Of a DNA stretch of 64,000 nucleotides, positions 42,087-52,000 are shown one piece after another (positions within the stretch are counted from its first letter, which is position 1; each line of letters starts with the position of its first letter). Below the pieces are notes generated by a model, which was given only the letters and a program-made list of their open reading frames with translations, searched no databases and was not told the DNA's origin. The translations under genes and the position numbers were made by a program. Location of the stretch: the NCBI RefSeq assembly GCF_050859505.1, contig NZ_CP193934.1, positions 2,046,001-2,110,000 on the forward strand. Direction: 5' to 3'. This stretch comes from Marinirhabdus sp050859505. GTDB lineage: Bacteria; Bacteroidota; Bacteroidia; Flavobacteriales; Flavobacteriaceae.

Positions 42087-45000
42087 ATGGCAAGAAATAA
42101 TAACGAACAACAACAAAAGAAATTTAGTAAAATTTCTATCGGTTTGGCATCGCCAGAATCTATTTTGGCAGAGTCTCGTGGAGAGGTGTTAAAACCAGAA
42201 ACAATTAACTACCGTACGCACAAACCAGAGCGTGACGGTTTGTTCTGTGAGCGTATTTTTGGTCCTGTAAAGGATTATGAATGTGCCTGTGGAAAGTACA
42301 AGCGTATCCGTTATAAGGGTATTGTTTGTGACCGTTGTGGAGTAGAGGTAACGGAGAAAAAAGTACGTCGTGACCGTGTGGGACACATCAACTTGGTGGT
42401 TCCTGTAGCTCACATCTGGTACTTTAGAAGTTTACCAAACAAAATAGGTTATTTGCTAGGACTTCCTTCAAAGAAGTTAGACATGATAATTTACTACGAA
42501 AGATACGTAGTAATACAACCAGGTATTGCAAAGAATGAAGAAGGAGAGCCAGTTCAAAAAATGGACTTCCTAACTGAAGAAGAATACCTAACTATTTTAG
42601 ACAGTCTTCCACAAGAAAACTTATACTTGGACGATAAAGATCCTAATAAGTTTATCGCAAAAATGGGAGCCGAGTGTTTAATTGAATTGTTACAACGTAT
42701 CGACTTAGATACTTTGTCTTTTGAATTACGTCACAAAGCAAACAACGAAACATCGAAGCAACGTAAAACGGAAGCATTAAAGCGTCTTCAAGTAGTTGAA
42801 GCCTTACGTGATGCCAATAAAAACCGTGAAAATAATCCAGAGTGGATGATTATGAAGGTGGTACCAGTAATTCCACCAGAATTACGTCCGTTGGTGCCGC
42901 TAGATGGGGGTCGTTTTGCAACCTCAGATTTGAACGATCTATACCGTCGTGTTATTATCCGTAACAACCGTTTGAAGCGTTTGATGGAAATTAAAGCACC
43001 AGAGGTAATTTTACGTAATGAGAAACGTATGTTGCAAGAATCTGTAGATTCATTGTTTGACAACACGCGTAAATCTTCAGCAGTAAAAACCGATAGTAAC
43101 CGTCCGTTGAAATCACTTTCAGATTCATTGAAAGGGAAGCAAGGACGTTTCCGTCAAAACTTATTGGGTAAGCGTGTGGATTATAGTGCACGTTCAGTAA
43201 TTGTTGTTGGACCTGAATTAAAATTATTTGAATGTGGTATCCCTAAGGATATGGCAGCAGAGCTTTACAAGCCTTTCGTAATTAGAAAACTAATTGAAAG
43301 AGGAATTGTAAAAACAGTAAAATCTGCAAAGAAAATTATAGACAAAAAAGAGCCTGTGGTTTGGGATATTCTGGAAAATGTTCTTAAAGGACACCCAGTG
43401 ATGCTTAACCGTGCTCCTACTTTGCACAGACTGGGAATTCAAGCTTTTCAACCAAAATTAATTGAAGGAAAAGCAATCCAGTTACACCCATTGGTATGTA
43501 CGGCATTTAACGCCGATTTTGATGGTGACCAGATGGCGGTACACCTTCCATTAGGTCCAGAAGCAATTTTGGAATGTCAGTTATTAATGTTGGCATCTCA
43601 CAATATCCTCAACCCTGCAAATGGTAGCCCGGTAGCGGTACCATCTCAGGATATGGTATTGGGTCTGTATTATATGACCAAATTGAGAAAGTCTACTCCA
43701 GAAGTAAAAGTAATTGGAGAAGGTTTAACATTCTATTCAGCAGAGGAAGCGATCATTGCTTACAACGAAAAGCAAGTAGACTTGAATGCTGAAATAAAAA
43801 TAAGAACAAAAGATTTTGACGAGAACGGAAACTTGACCATGCAAATTATCACAACCACTCTTGGGCGTGTAATTTTCAACGAACAAGTACCGGAAGCAGC
43901 AGGGTACATTAATGCAGTATTAACCAAGAAATCATTACGTGATATTATTGGGGATATTTTAGCTGCAACCAGCGTACCAGTAACGGCAGCATTCTTGGAC
44001 GAAATTAAAGGTCTTGGATATAAATTTGCATTTGAAGGCGGATTGTCATTTAGCTTAGGGGATATTATTATTCCACCAGAGAAACAATCTATGATCGATA
44101 GTGCCAATGCTCAGGTAGACGCTATTGTAGGAAACTATAATATGGGTCTTATTACCAACAACGAGCGTTACAACCAGGTAATTGATATTTGGACTGCAAC
44201 GAATGCCGAATTGACTGAATTGTCTATGAAGCGTATTCGCGAAGACCAGCAAGGATTTAACTCGGTGTATATGATGCTTGATTCTGGAGCACGTGGATCT
44301 AAAGAACAGATTCGCCAGCTTACAGGAATGCGTGGTTTAATGGCCAAGCCGAAGAAATCGAATAGTGGTGGAGGTGAAATTATTGAAAACCCAATTCTTT
44401 CTAACTTTAAGGAAGGACTTTCAATTTTAGAATACTTTATCTCAACACACGGTGCACGTAAAGGACTTGCAGATACCGCCTTAAAAACGGCAGATGCAGG
44501 ATACTTAACTCGTAGATTGGTAGATGTATCGCAAGATGTAATTATCAATACTGAAGATTGTGGTACCCTAAGAGGTATTGAAGTTTCAGCATTAAAGAAG
44601 AACGAAGAAGTGGTAGAGAACTTAGGTGCTCGTATCGTAGGTCGTACTTCATTAAACGATGTTATCAATCCATTGACCAAGGAAGTTCTTGTTCATTCAG
44701 GAGATCACATTACGGAAGCCATTGCAAAAACTATTAATGCATCCCCAATTGAAAGAGTTGAAGTTCGTTCTGCATTAACGTGCGAAGCGAAAAAAGGTGT
44801 CTGTTCACAATGTTACGGCCGTAACCTTGCTACCAATAAAATGGTACAAAGAGGTGAAGCTGTTGGTGTTGTTGCTGCACAATCTATTGGAGAGCCTGGA
44901 ACTCAGTTAACATTGCGTACCTTCCACGTGGGTGGTATTGCAGGTAACATTTCAGAAGAAAATAAGCTTACTGTGAAATTTAACGGTAAAGCCGAAATCG

Positions 45001-46388
45001 AAGATTTGAAAACAGTTAAAGGTGAAGACAACGAAGGAAAAACGGTAGATATCGTAATTTCTCGTACTTCTGAACTGAAATTGGTAGATGTAAAAACAGG
45101 AATTACCCTAAGTACAAACGTAATCCCTTACGGTTCAACCATTTTTGTAAAAGATGGTGAGAAACTGGAGAAAGATGATGTAGTTTGTAGCTGGGATCCC
45201 TATAACGGTGTAATTATTTCAGAATTTGCTGGTAAGATCAAGTACGAGAACATCGAACAGGGTATTACATTTGCAGTGGAAATTGACGAACAAACAGGTT
45301 TCCAGGAAAAAGTAATTACCGAATCCAGAGATAAGAAGAAGATACCAACACTTCAAATTCTTGGTAAGAAAGACGAAGTAATTCGTTCTTATAACCTACC
45401 AGTAGGAGCCTTAATTAGTGTGGATGATGGTGAGAAAATTAAGATTGGTAAAGTCTTGGTGAAGATTCCTCGTAAGTCTGCGAAATCAGGTGATATTACA
45501 GGAGGTCTTCCACGTGTAACCGAATTATTTGAAGCGCGTAACCCGTCTAATCCTGCTGTAGTAAGTGAGATTGATGGTGTTGTTTCCTTCGGAAAAATTA
45601 AGCGTGGAAACCGTGAAATTATCGTAGAGTCTAAGCTTGGTGAAATCAAGAAATACTTGGTGAAATTGAGTAACCAGATTTTGGTACAGGAGAACGATTA
45701 CGTTCGTGCTGGTATGCCACTTTCTGATGGTTCTATCACACCAGAAGATATCTTACGTATTAAAGGCCCATCTGCAGTACAGCAATACTTAGTGAACGAA
45801 GTTCAGGAAGTATACCGTTTGCAAGGGGTGAAGATTAACGATAAGCACTTTGAAGTTGTTGTAAGACAAATGATGCGTAAAGTGAGAATTGTAGATCCGG
45901 GAGATACAACATTCCTAGAAAACCAATTGGCACACAAATACGACTTTATTGAAGAAAACGATAAGATTTTTGGAATGAAGGTTGTTGTGAGCGCTGGAGA
46001 TTCTGAAAACCTGAAGGAAGGACAGATTATTTCACCACGTGATTTACGTGATGAGAACTCTATCCTACGTCGTACCGATAAAACGTTGGTAGAAGCACGT
46101 GATGCTGTAAATTCTACAGCAACTCCAATACTGCAAGGTATTACGAGAGCATCGTTACAGACCAAGTCATTTATTTCTGCGGCATCGTTCCAGGAAACTA
46201 CTAAAGTATTAAACGAAGCTGCAGTAAGCGGTAAAGTGGATCACTTAGAAGGATTGAAAGAGAACGTTATTGTAGGTCATAGAATCCCAGCCGGTACAGG
46301 TATGAGACGTTATGATACTATTATCGTAGGCTCAAAAGAAGAATTCGAAGAAATGACTAAGGAGAAACAAGAGGTAAACTACAACTAA
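42087..46388 (+). CDS. rpoC: RNA polymerase beta-prime subunit
   Basis: 1433 residues. The N-terminal zinc ribbon (CACGKYKRIRYKGIVCDRCG) and the catalytic NADFDGD with Mg-binding Asp477, Asp479 and Asp481 are intact; the trigger-loop region and the second zinc site (CEAKKGVCSQCYGR) follow. HPLVCTAFNADFDGDQ is identical to the universal core. A strong terminator lies about 90 bases after the stop. Confidence 0.98.
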   Translation: MARNNNEQQQKKFSKISIGLASPESILAESRGEVLKPETINYRTHKPERDGLFCERIFGPVKDYECACGKYKRIRYKGIVCDRCGVEVTEKKVRRDRVGHINLVVPVAHIWYFRSLPNKIGYLLGLPSKKLDMIIYYERYVVIQPGIAKNEEGEPVQKMDFLTEEEYLTILDSLPQENLYLDDKDPNKFIAKMGAECLIELLQRIDLDTLSFELRHKANNETSKQRKTEALKRLQVVEALRDANKNRENNPEWMIMKVVPVIPPELRPLVPLDGGRFATSDLNDLYRRVIIRNNRLKRLMEIKAPEVILRNEKRMLQESVDSLFDNTRKSSAVKTDSNRPLKSLSDSLKGKQGRFRQNLLGKRVDYSARSVIVVGPELKLFECGIPKDMAAELYKPFVIRKLIERGIVKTVKSAKKIIDKKEPVVWDILENVLKGHPVMLNRAPTLHRLGIQAFQPKLIEGKAIQLHPLVCTAFNADFDGDQMAVHLPLGPEAILECQLLMLASHNILNPANGSPVAVPSQDMVLGLYYMTKLRKSTPEVKVIGEGLTFYSAEEAIIAYNEKQVDLNAEIKIRTKDFDENGNLTMQIITTTLGRVIFNEQVPEAAGYINAVLTKKSLRDIIGDILAATSVPVTAAFLDEIKGLGYKFAFEGGLSFSLGDIIIPPEKQSMIDSANAQVDAIVGNYNMGLITNNERYNQVIDIWTATNAELTELSMKRIREDQQGFNSVYMMLDSGARGSKEQIRQLTGMRGLMAKPKKSNSGGGEIIENPILSNFKEGLSILEYFISTHGARKGLADTALKTADAGYLTRRLVDVSQDVIINTEDCGTLRGIEVSALKKNEEVVENLGARIVGRTSLNDVINPLTKEVLVHSGDHITEAIAKTINASPIERVEVRSALTCEAKKGVCSQCYGRNLATNKMVQRGEAVGVVAAQSIGEPGTQLTLRTFHVGGIAGNISEENKLTVKFNGKAEIEDLKTVKGEDNEGKTVDIVISRTSELKLVDVKTGITLSTNVIPYGSTIFVKDGEKLEKDDVVCSWDPYNGVIISEFAGKIKYENIEQGITFAVEIDEQTGFQEKVITESRDKKKIPTLQILGKKDEVIRSYNLPVGALISVDDGEKIKIGKVLVKIPRKSAKSGDITGGLPRVTELFEARNPSNPAVVSEIDGVVSFGKIKRGNREIIVESKLGEIKKYLVKLSNQILVQENDYVRAGMPLSDGSITPEDILRIKGPSAVQQYLVNEVQEVYRLQGVKINDKHFEVVVRQMMRKVRIVDPGDTTFLENQLAHKYDFIEENDKIFGMKVVVSAGDSENLKEGQIISPRDLRDENSILRRTDKTLVEARDAVNSTATPILQGITRASLQTKSFISAASFQETTKVLNEAAVSGKVDHLEGLKENVIVGHRIPAGTGMRRYDTIIVGSKEEFEEMTKEKQEVNYN

Positions 46389-46479
46389 GTGAGCATCCTG
46401 TTTTCTAAGCGAAGCGATAGAGAACAGTTATAGCGAACTTATCCCGACGCAGGTCGGAATCTTGTTACTAGAAATATCA

Positions 46480-46516
46480 AAAATCCCGTGACACAACCTC
46501 ACGGGATTTTGTTTTT
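46480..46516 (+). terminator. Rho-independent terminator after rpoC
   Basis: AAAATCCCGTGA (46480-46491) and TCACGGGATTTT (46499-46510) form a perfect 12-bp stem with a 7-base loop, followed by GTTTTT. A smaller palindrome, CCGAC-GCAG-GTCGG (46444-46457), lies before it. Confidence 0.88.
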
Positions 46517-46567
46517 AATATTAATAATCAATAGAGGTTGCGAAGCAATCGTAATAAAAAAACAAGC

Positions 46568-46882
46568 ATGGAAGACAACAAAAAACCTAAACAAGGACAG
46601 ATAAATATAGAACTAGACCAAGATATAGCGCAAGGGATTTATAGCAATCTCGCCATCATTAATCACTCACAAAGTGAATTCGTGGTAGATTTTGTAAGCA
46701 TTATGCCAGGAGTGCCAAAAAGTAAAGTAAAGTCTAGAATCGTATTAACACCCCAACACGCAAAGCGCTTTTTGAAAGCAATGCACGATAATGTGTCTAG
46801 ATTTGAGAAGCAACACGGTGAGATAAAAGATTATCAGCAAGCTGCTATGCCAATTAATTTTGGTCCTACAGGAGAGGCTTAA
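46568..46882 (+). CDS. DUF3467 protein
   Basis: 104 residues from ATG 46568 (the frame opens upstream only at a TTG). QGQINIELDQDIAQGIYSNLAIINHSQSEFVVDFVSIMPG and VKSRIVLTPQHAKRFLKAM are the DUF3467 pattern, a small beta-rich cytoplasmic family frequently found right after rpoC in Bacteroidota. Function is unknown. It ends at a bidirectional terminator shared with prfC. Confidence 0.88.
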   Translation: MEDNKKPKQGQINIELDQDIAQGIYSNLAIINHSQSEFVVDFVSIMPGVPKSKVKSRIVLTPQHAKRFLKAMHDNVSRFEKQHGEIKDYQQAAMPINFGPTGEA

Positions 46883-46920
46883 TTGTATGTAAGCAGTTTA
46901 CAGTTGCAGTAAAGAGTAAA

Positions 46921-46960
46921 AAAGTCCTTGATTCAATTTTTGAATCAAGGACTTTTTATT
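46921..46960. terminator. Bidirectional terminator between converging genes
   Basis: AAAGTCCTTGATTCAA (46921-46936) pairs with TTGAATCAAGGACTTT (46940-46955), 16 bp with a 3-base loop and A/T tracts on both sides, between the DUF3467 gene (+) and prfC (-). Confidence 0.9.
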
Positions 46961-46974
46961 TTGCTTGCTGCCAA

Positions 46975-48585
46975 CTAAGCCTTAAAGGTTGCTGCAGCAT
47001 CAAACTCACTTACAAAGTGAAACTTAATATTTGGATATTTACTTTGCGTCATTTGCAATGTAAAGGCACTGTCTGCAAAAAATACTAGTTGCCCACGTTT
47101 ATCCTTGGCAAGGAACTTAGATTTTACTCTTTTAAAATCGGCAAACTCATCACTTTTAGGGTCTTTTGGTTGTACCCAACACGCTTTATGTACATTCAGG
47201 TTTTCGTAGATGCATTTGGCTCCATATTCATGTTCTAACCTGTATTGTATTACTTCAAACTGAAGAGCTCCTACGGTGCCTATTACTTTACGACCATTTA
47301 ATTCTAGAGTAAATAATTGTGCGACACCTTCGTCCATTAATTGGTCAACCCCTTTTTCAAGTTGTTTGCTTTTCATGGGGTCTGCATTGTTGATATATTT
47401 AAAATGTTCTGGTGAAAAGCTTGGAATCCCTCTGTAGTGCATTTCTTCACCTTCGGTTAGGGTATCACCAATTTTGAAGTTTCCAGTATCGTGTAATCCT
47501 ACAATATCGCCAGGATAGGAGACGTCTACTATTTGTTTCTTTTCAGCAAAAAAGGCATTAGGGCTAGAAAATTTTAGCTTTTTCCCGTTTCGAACATGGA
47601 GATAAGGGGTATTTCTTTCAAAGGTACCCGAGACTATTTTAACGAAGGCTAGCCTATCGCGGTGTTTGGGATCCATATTCGCGTGGATCTTAAAAACAAA
47701 ACCAGAAAATTCCTTTTCTTCGGGTTTTACCAATCGGGTATCACTTTCTTTAGGTCTTGGTTTTGGGGCAATTTCAACAAAGCAATCCAGTAGCTCACGA
47801 ACGCCAAAGTTATTAAGGGCTGAGCCAAAGAATACAGGTTGTAATTCTCCTGCCAAATATTCATCTCTATTAAAATCTGGATAGACTTCATAGACCAATT
47901 CTAATTCTTCCCTCAATTCTTTCGCAGCTTTTTCGCCTATAAGGCTGTCCAATTCAGGGTTGGCTATATCTTCAATTTCTATGGTTTCTTCAATATTTTT
48001 TCTGCTATCACCACTAAAAAGGTTTACATTTTTCTCCCAGATATTATAAATTCCTTTAAAGTCATAGCCCATTCCAATAGGAAAGGAAAGCGGGGTAATA
48101 TGCAATTTTAATTTTTGTTCAATTTCATCCAATAATCCAAAGGTATCTTTACCTTCCCGATCCATTTTATTTATAAAAACAATTATTGGAATATTTCGCA
48201 TACGACATACTTCAACCAGCTTTTCAGTTTGTTCTTCTACCCCTTTGGCTACATCTATCACTACGATAACGCTATCTACTGCGGTGAGTGTTCTAAAGGT
48301 GTCTTCAGCAAAATCTTTGTGACCAGGCGTGTCTAAAATATTAATTTTGGTTCCATCATATTCAAAAGCCAGTACTGAAGTTGCTACCGAAATTCCACGC
48401 TGGCGTTCAATTTCCATAAAATCGCTGGTCGCTCCTTTTTTTATTTTATTACTTTTTACAGCACCGGCTTCTTGAATAGCACCTCCAAAAAGGAGTAATT
48501 TTTCGGTGAGCGTAGTTTTACCGGCATCGGGATGCGAAATAATACCAAAGGTTTTTCTGCGATTAATTTCGCGCGTTAACGACAT
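46975..48585 (-). CDS. prfC: Peptide chain release factor 3
   Basis: 536 residues from ATG 48585 (MSLTREINRR); 8 upstream in-frame codons are A/T-rich and precede the natural start. GTPase motifs: GIISHPDAGKTTL (G1), IERQRGISVATSV (switch I), DTPGHKDF (G3), NKMDRE (G4). Later SPNAFFAEKKQIVD and the C-terminal domain are those of RF3 rather than EF-G, which has two more domains. It recycles RF1/RF2 after termination. Promoter: see the site just upstream. Confidence 0.95.
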   Translation of the reverse strand: MSLTREINRRKTFGIISHPDAGKTTLTEKLLLFGGAIQEAGAVKSNKIKKGATSDFMEIERQRGISVATSVLAFEYDGTKINILDTPGHKDFAEDTFRTLTAVDSVIVVIDVAKGVEEQTEKLVEVCRMRNIPIIVFINKMDREGKDTFGLLDEIEQKLKLHITPLSFPIGMGYDFKGIYNIWEKNVNLFSGDSRKNIEETIEIEDIANPELDSLIGEKAAKELREELELVYEVYPDFNRDEYLAGELQPVFFGSALNNFGVRELLDCFVEIAPKPRPKESDTRLVKPEEKEFSGFVFKIHANMDPKHRDRLAFVKIVSGTFERNTPYLHVRNGKKLKFSSPNAFFAEKKQIVDVSYPGDIVGLHDTGNFKIGDTLTEGEEMHYRGIPSFSPEHFKYINNADPMKSKQLEKGVDQLMDEGVAQLFTLELNGRKVIGTVGALQFEVIQYRLEHEYGAKCIYENLNVHKACWVQPKDPKSDEFADFKRVKSKFLAKDKRGQLVFFADSAFTLQMTQSKYPNIKFHFVSEFDAAATFKA

Positions 48586-48606
48586 ATTTTTTTTTTTAAT
48601 TATTAG

Positions 48607-48636
48607 CAAAGATAAGCGTTGTTAGGATGAATTAAA
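48607..48636 (-). promoter_or_regulatory. Promoter of prfC
   Basis: On the minus strand TATCTTTG (48614-48607) is an exact -7 box, with TTTA (48636-48633) 18 bases upstream as a one-mismatch -33 box. Confidence 0.6.
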
Positions 48637-49062
48637 AGAGGTTATTCTTGTGAGAAATCTCTTAGTTTTTTCTTACAAAATGAGTTGACAGAAGGTGTTG
48701 AAATTGAATTATATACGTATATATACGTATATATATTACACACTTTTCTTACAAAAAATCAGTGATTATATGCATTTTGTCGAAAAAAACTGAACTTTCA
48801 ACTAAAATATGATTTTTTGAATTTTTTAACATTTATTCCTACGTACATTTACACCATCATTACAAACAGAAAAGCGTATTTTTTTTAAAAAATATCTTTT
48901 TTTACGTGATGACTTCCCCACAAGATTATAGTACTGTCAAAATTTTTGACATGTGCTTCAAAACAAATTTAACAAAAAGTTTAAGTTGGAATTCCGAAAC
49001 GTATTTATTTAGTAAATGAATACTTACGTTTAAGACATACATAAGAATTTAATTATAGTATT
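48637..49062 (+). other. AT-rich leader of the SprB-like operon
   Basis: About 430 bases without a gene. It holds two copies of TCTTACAAAA (48671-48680 and 48747-48756), a double ATATACGTAT palindrome (48711-48736), CTTCCCCACAAGAT (48913-48926) and TACATTTA (48844-48851), one base off a -7 box. Length and repeated motifs suggest regulation of the large operon downstream. Confidence 0.45.
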
Positions 49063-52000
49063 ATGACGACAAAATTACGCAGTATTTTCGTTATTAGATG
49101 GGCGCTATTGATGGGGCTATTCATTGCAGGTTCAATAGGAGTTGGCCATGCACAAGTTGTAAATATCGACCCGTCTGGTGGCGTCATTGATAGAAACGGC
49201 AATGGAATTATAGAAGAGTCTGATTATTGGACAACTTCAGATAATTTCAGCAAAGAAGAGATTGAAGCTTATAATTCAAAATTGAAGAAGAGAGCTATTC
49301 AATACAATAAAAATAATGGATTTAAAGGCCAGAAAGGTATTCAAAATAGAATGGCTATAGGTTCTTGTAATCTCATTAGTTGTGGTTCTTTCTTGTATGA
49401 AGATGTTACCTTTACTGCTGATTGGGGTGGAGAAAAAGTGGGGGTTGATGGAAGCGTATATGGTGCAAACGTTGCCTATGATTGTTGGAATGATGTTGGT
49501 ACGGTTGATTATTCCGAAGGACAATATATTTCATATTCTACTAGTAATGCTAATATTGAAACTCCCGGCTTAATTCAGCAGTCTACATTAGATGGAGGAG
49601 GATTTGCGATTTTCTCATTTCAAAATGAAGCTATTAGTCAGAATATATCAGTAGTGCCTAATACCGTTTATGAAGTATGCTTCGAAATTGCAGTAATACC
49701 TCGTTATAGAAGTATAAGCAGTAATAATAATAGTGGCACTGTAGAGGAATTTGCTCCAAATTTAAATTTTGGAATATCTTCCGGTGGTATTGTAATAAGC
49801 GATCCATTAACGTATACGCATAACGATTTAAATATTCATCCTCTAAGTGATTTTCCATTTAGATTATCTAATGCAACTAGTGGAAATAATGGTGATCAAC
49901 ACCCAGACGGCTACACATTAATAGATCCTTACTGGGAAAATGTTTGTATCACATTCTTAACAAATAATTCAGGTACAGCCACTGTATTTTATCAAACTGG
50001 AAATCCAGGTAGATCGGTTGTCTTAGTAGATGGTTTAAGATTAAGTTTAGAAGGATATGCAAATGCACCTGAATTGTCAACTGATAATGCATCTTTCTGT
50101 ATAAATAGTCCAGTAGATTTAAATGACTATGTGTTACCTCAAACAATTCCTACTGGTGCAGAATTAATATGGAGTACAAATTCAAATCCAACCGTTATAG
50201 GAGATCATTTAGCGAATACAACGGTAACACCTCCTGGAACTTGGTATGCTTTCTTTTATAATGCTACTTCTAATTGTTTTTCACCTGTGGCAACATTGGT
50301 GTTGTCGAGTTCTGATTTAGATTCGAGTTTTACAAAAGAAAATGTTACTTGCTCTGGAGATAACGATGGATCAATAAATTTAACGATCACTGGAGGCGTT
50401 CCTCCTTATGCTTATTCTTGGACTACAAATAATGGTAGTGGATTAAATGCAACCTCTCAAGACCAGAATGGACTTACTGCTGGTACCTATAATGTTCTCG
50501 TAACCGATGATAATGGATGTACCACTTCGGAAAGTGTTACCATAGATCAGCCTACAGATTTAGAAGCAGCTATTACAGCTAGTTCAGATGCCGATTGTTT
50601 TGGTTCTTCTACTGGAAGTGCTACAGTAACCGCATCAGGTGGAACTCCAGCCTACAGTTATTCTTGGAATACAGTTCCAGTTCAAACTACAGCTACGGCT
50701 ACTGGTTTGGCAGCAGGAAGTTATACAGTAACGGTAACCGATGCCAATGGATGTACAGAGCAAGCAGTTGCTACTATAGGTCAGGCTACAGATTTAGAGG
50801 CAGCTATTACAGCTAGTTCAGATGCCGATTGTTTTGGTTCTTCTACTGGAAGTGCTACAGTAACCGCATCCGGTGGAACTCCCGCCTACAGTTATTCTTG
50901 GAATACGGTTCCAGTTCAAACTACAGCTACGGCTACTGGTTTGGCAGCAGGAAGTTATACAGTAACGGTAACCGATGCCAATGGATGTACAGAGCAAGCA
51001 GTTGCTACTATAGGTCAGGCTACAGATTTAGAGGCAGCTATTACAGCTAGTTCAGATGCCGATTGTTTTGGTTCTTCTACTGGAAGTGCTACAGTAACCG
51101 CATCCGGTGGAACTCCCGCCTACAGTTATTCTTGGAATACGGTTCCAGTTCAAACTACAGCTACGGCTACTGGTTTGGCAGCAGGAAGTTATACAGTAAC
51201 GGTAACCGATGCCAATGGATGTACAGAGCAAGCAGTTGCTACCATAGGTCAGGCTACAGATTTAGAGGCAGCTATTACAGCTAGTTCAGATGCTGATTGT
51301 TTTGGTTCTTCTACTGGAAGTGCTACAGTAACCGCATCCGGTGGAACTCCCGCCTACAGTTATTCTTGGAATACAGTTCCAGTTCAAACTACAGCTACGG
51401 CTACTGGTTTGGCAGCAGGAAGTTATACAGTAACGGTAACCGATGCCAATGGATGTACAGAGCAAGCAGTTGCTACTATAGGTCAGGCTACAGATTTAGA
51501 GGCAGCTATTACAGCTAGTTCAGATGCCGATTGTTTTGGTTCTTCTACTGGAAGTGCTACAGTAACCGCATCCGGTGGAACTCCCGCCTACAGTTATTCT
51601 TGGAATACGGTTCCAGTTCAAACTACAGCTACGGCTACTGGTTTGGCAGCAGGAAGTTATACAGTAACGGTAACCGATGCCAATGGATGTACAGAGCAAG
51701 CAGTTGCTACTATAGGTCAGGCTACAGATTTAGAGGCAGCTATTACAGCTAGTTCAGATGCCGATTGTTTTGGTTCTTCTACTGGAAGTGCTACAGTAAC
51801 CGCATCCGGTGGAACTCCAGCCTACAGTTATTCTTGGAATACAGTTCCAGTTCAAACTACAGCTACGGCTACTGGTTTGGCAGCAGGAAGTTATACAGTA
51901 ACGGTAACCGATGCCAATGGATGTACAGAGCAAGCAGTTGCTACTATAGGTCAGGCTACAGATTTAGAGGCAGCTATTACAGCTAGTTCAGATGCCGATT

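Noticed and set aside
42189..45649. Antisense frames in rpoC
   Set aside because: Open only because of codon bias of a highly expressed gene; no motifs.
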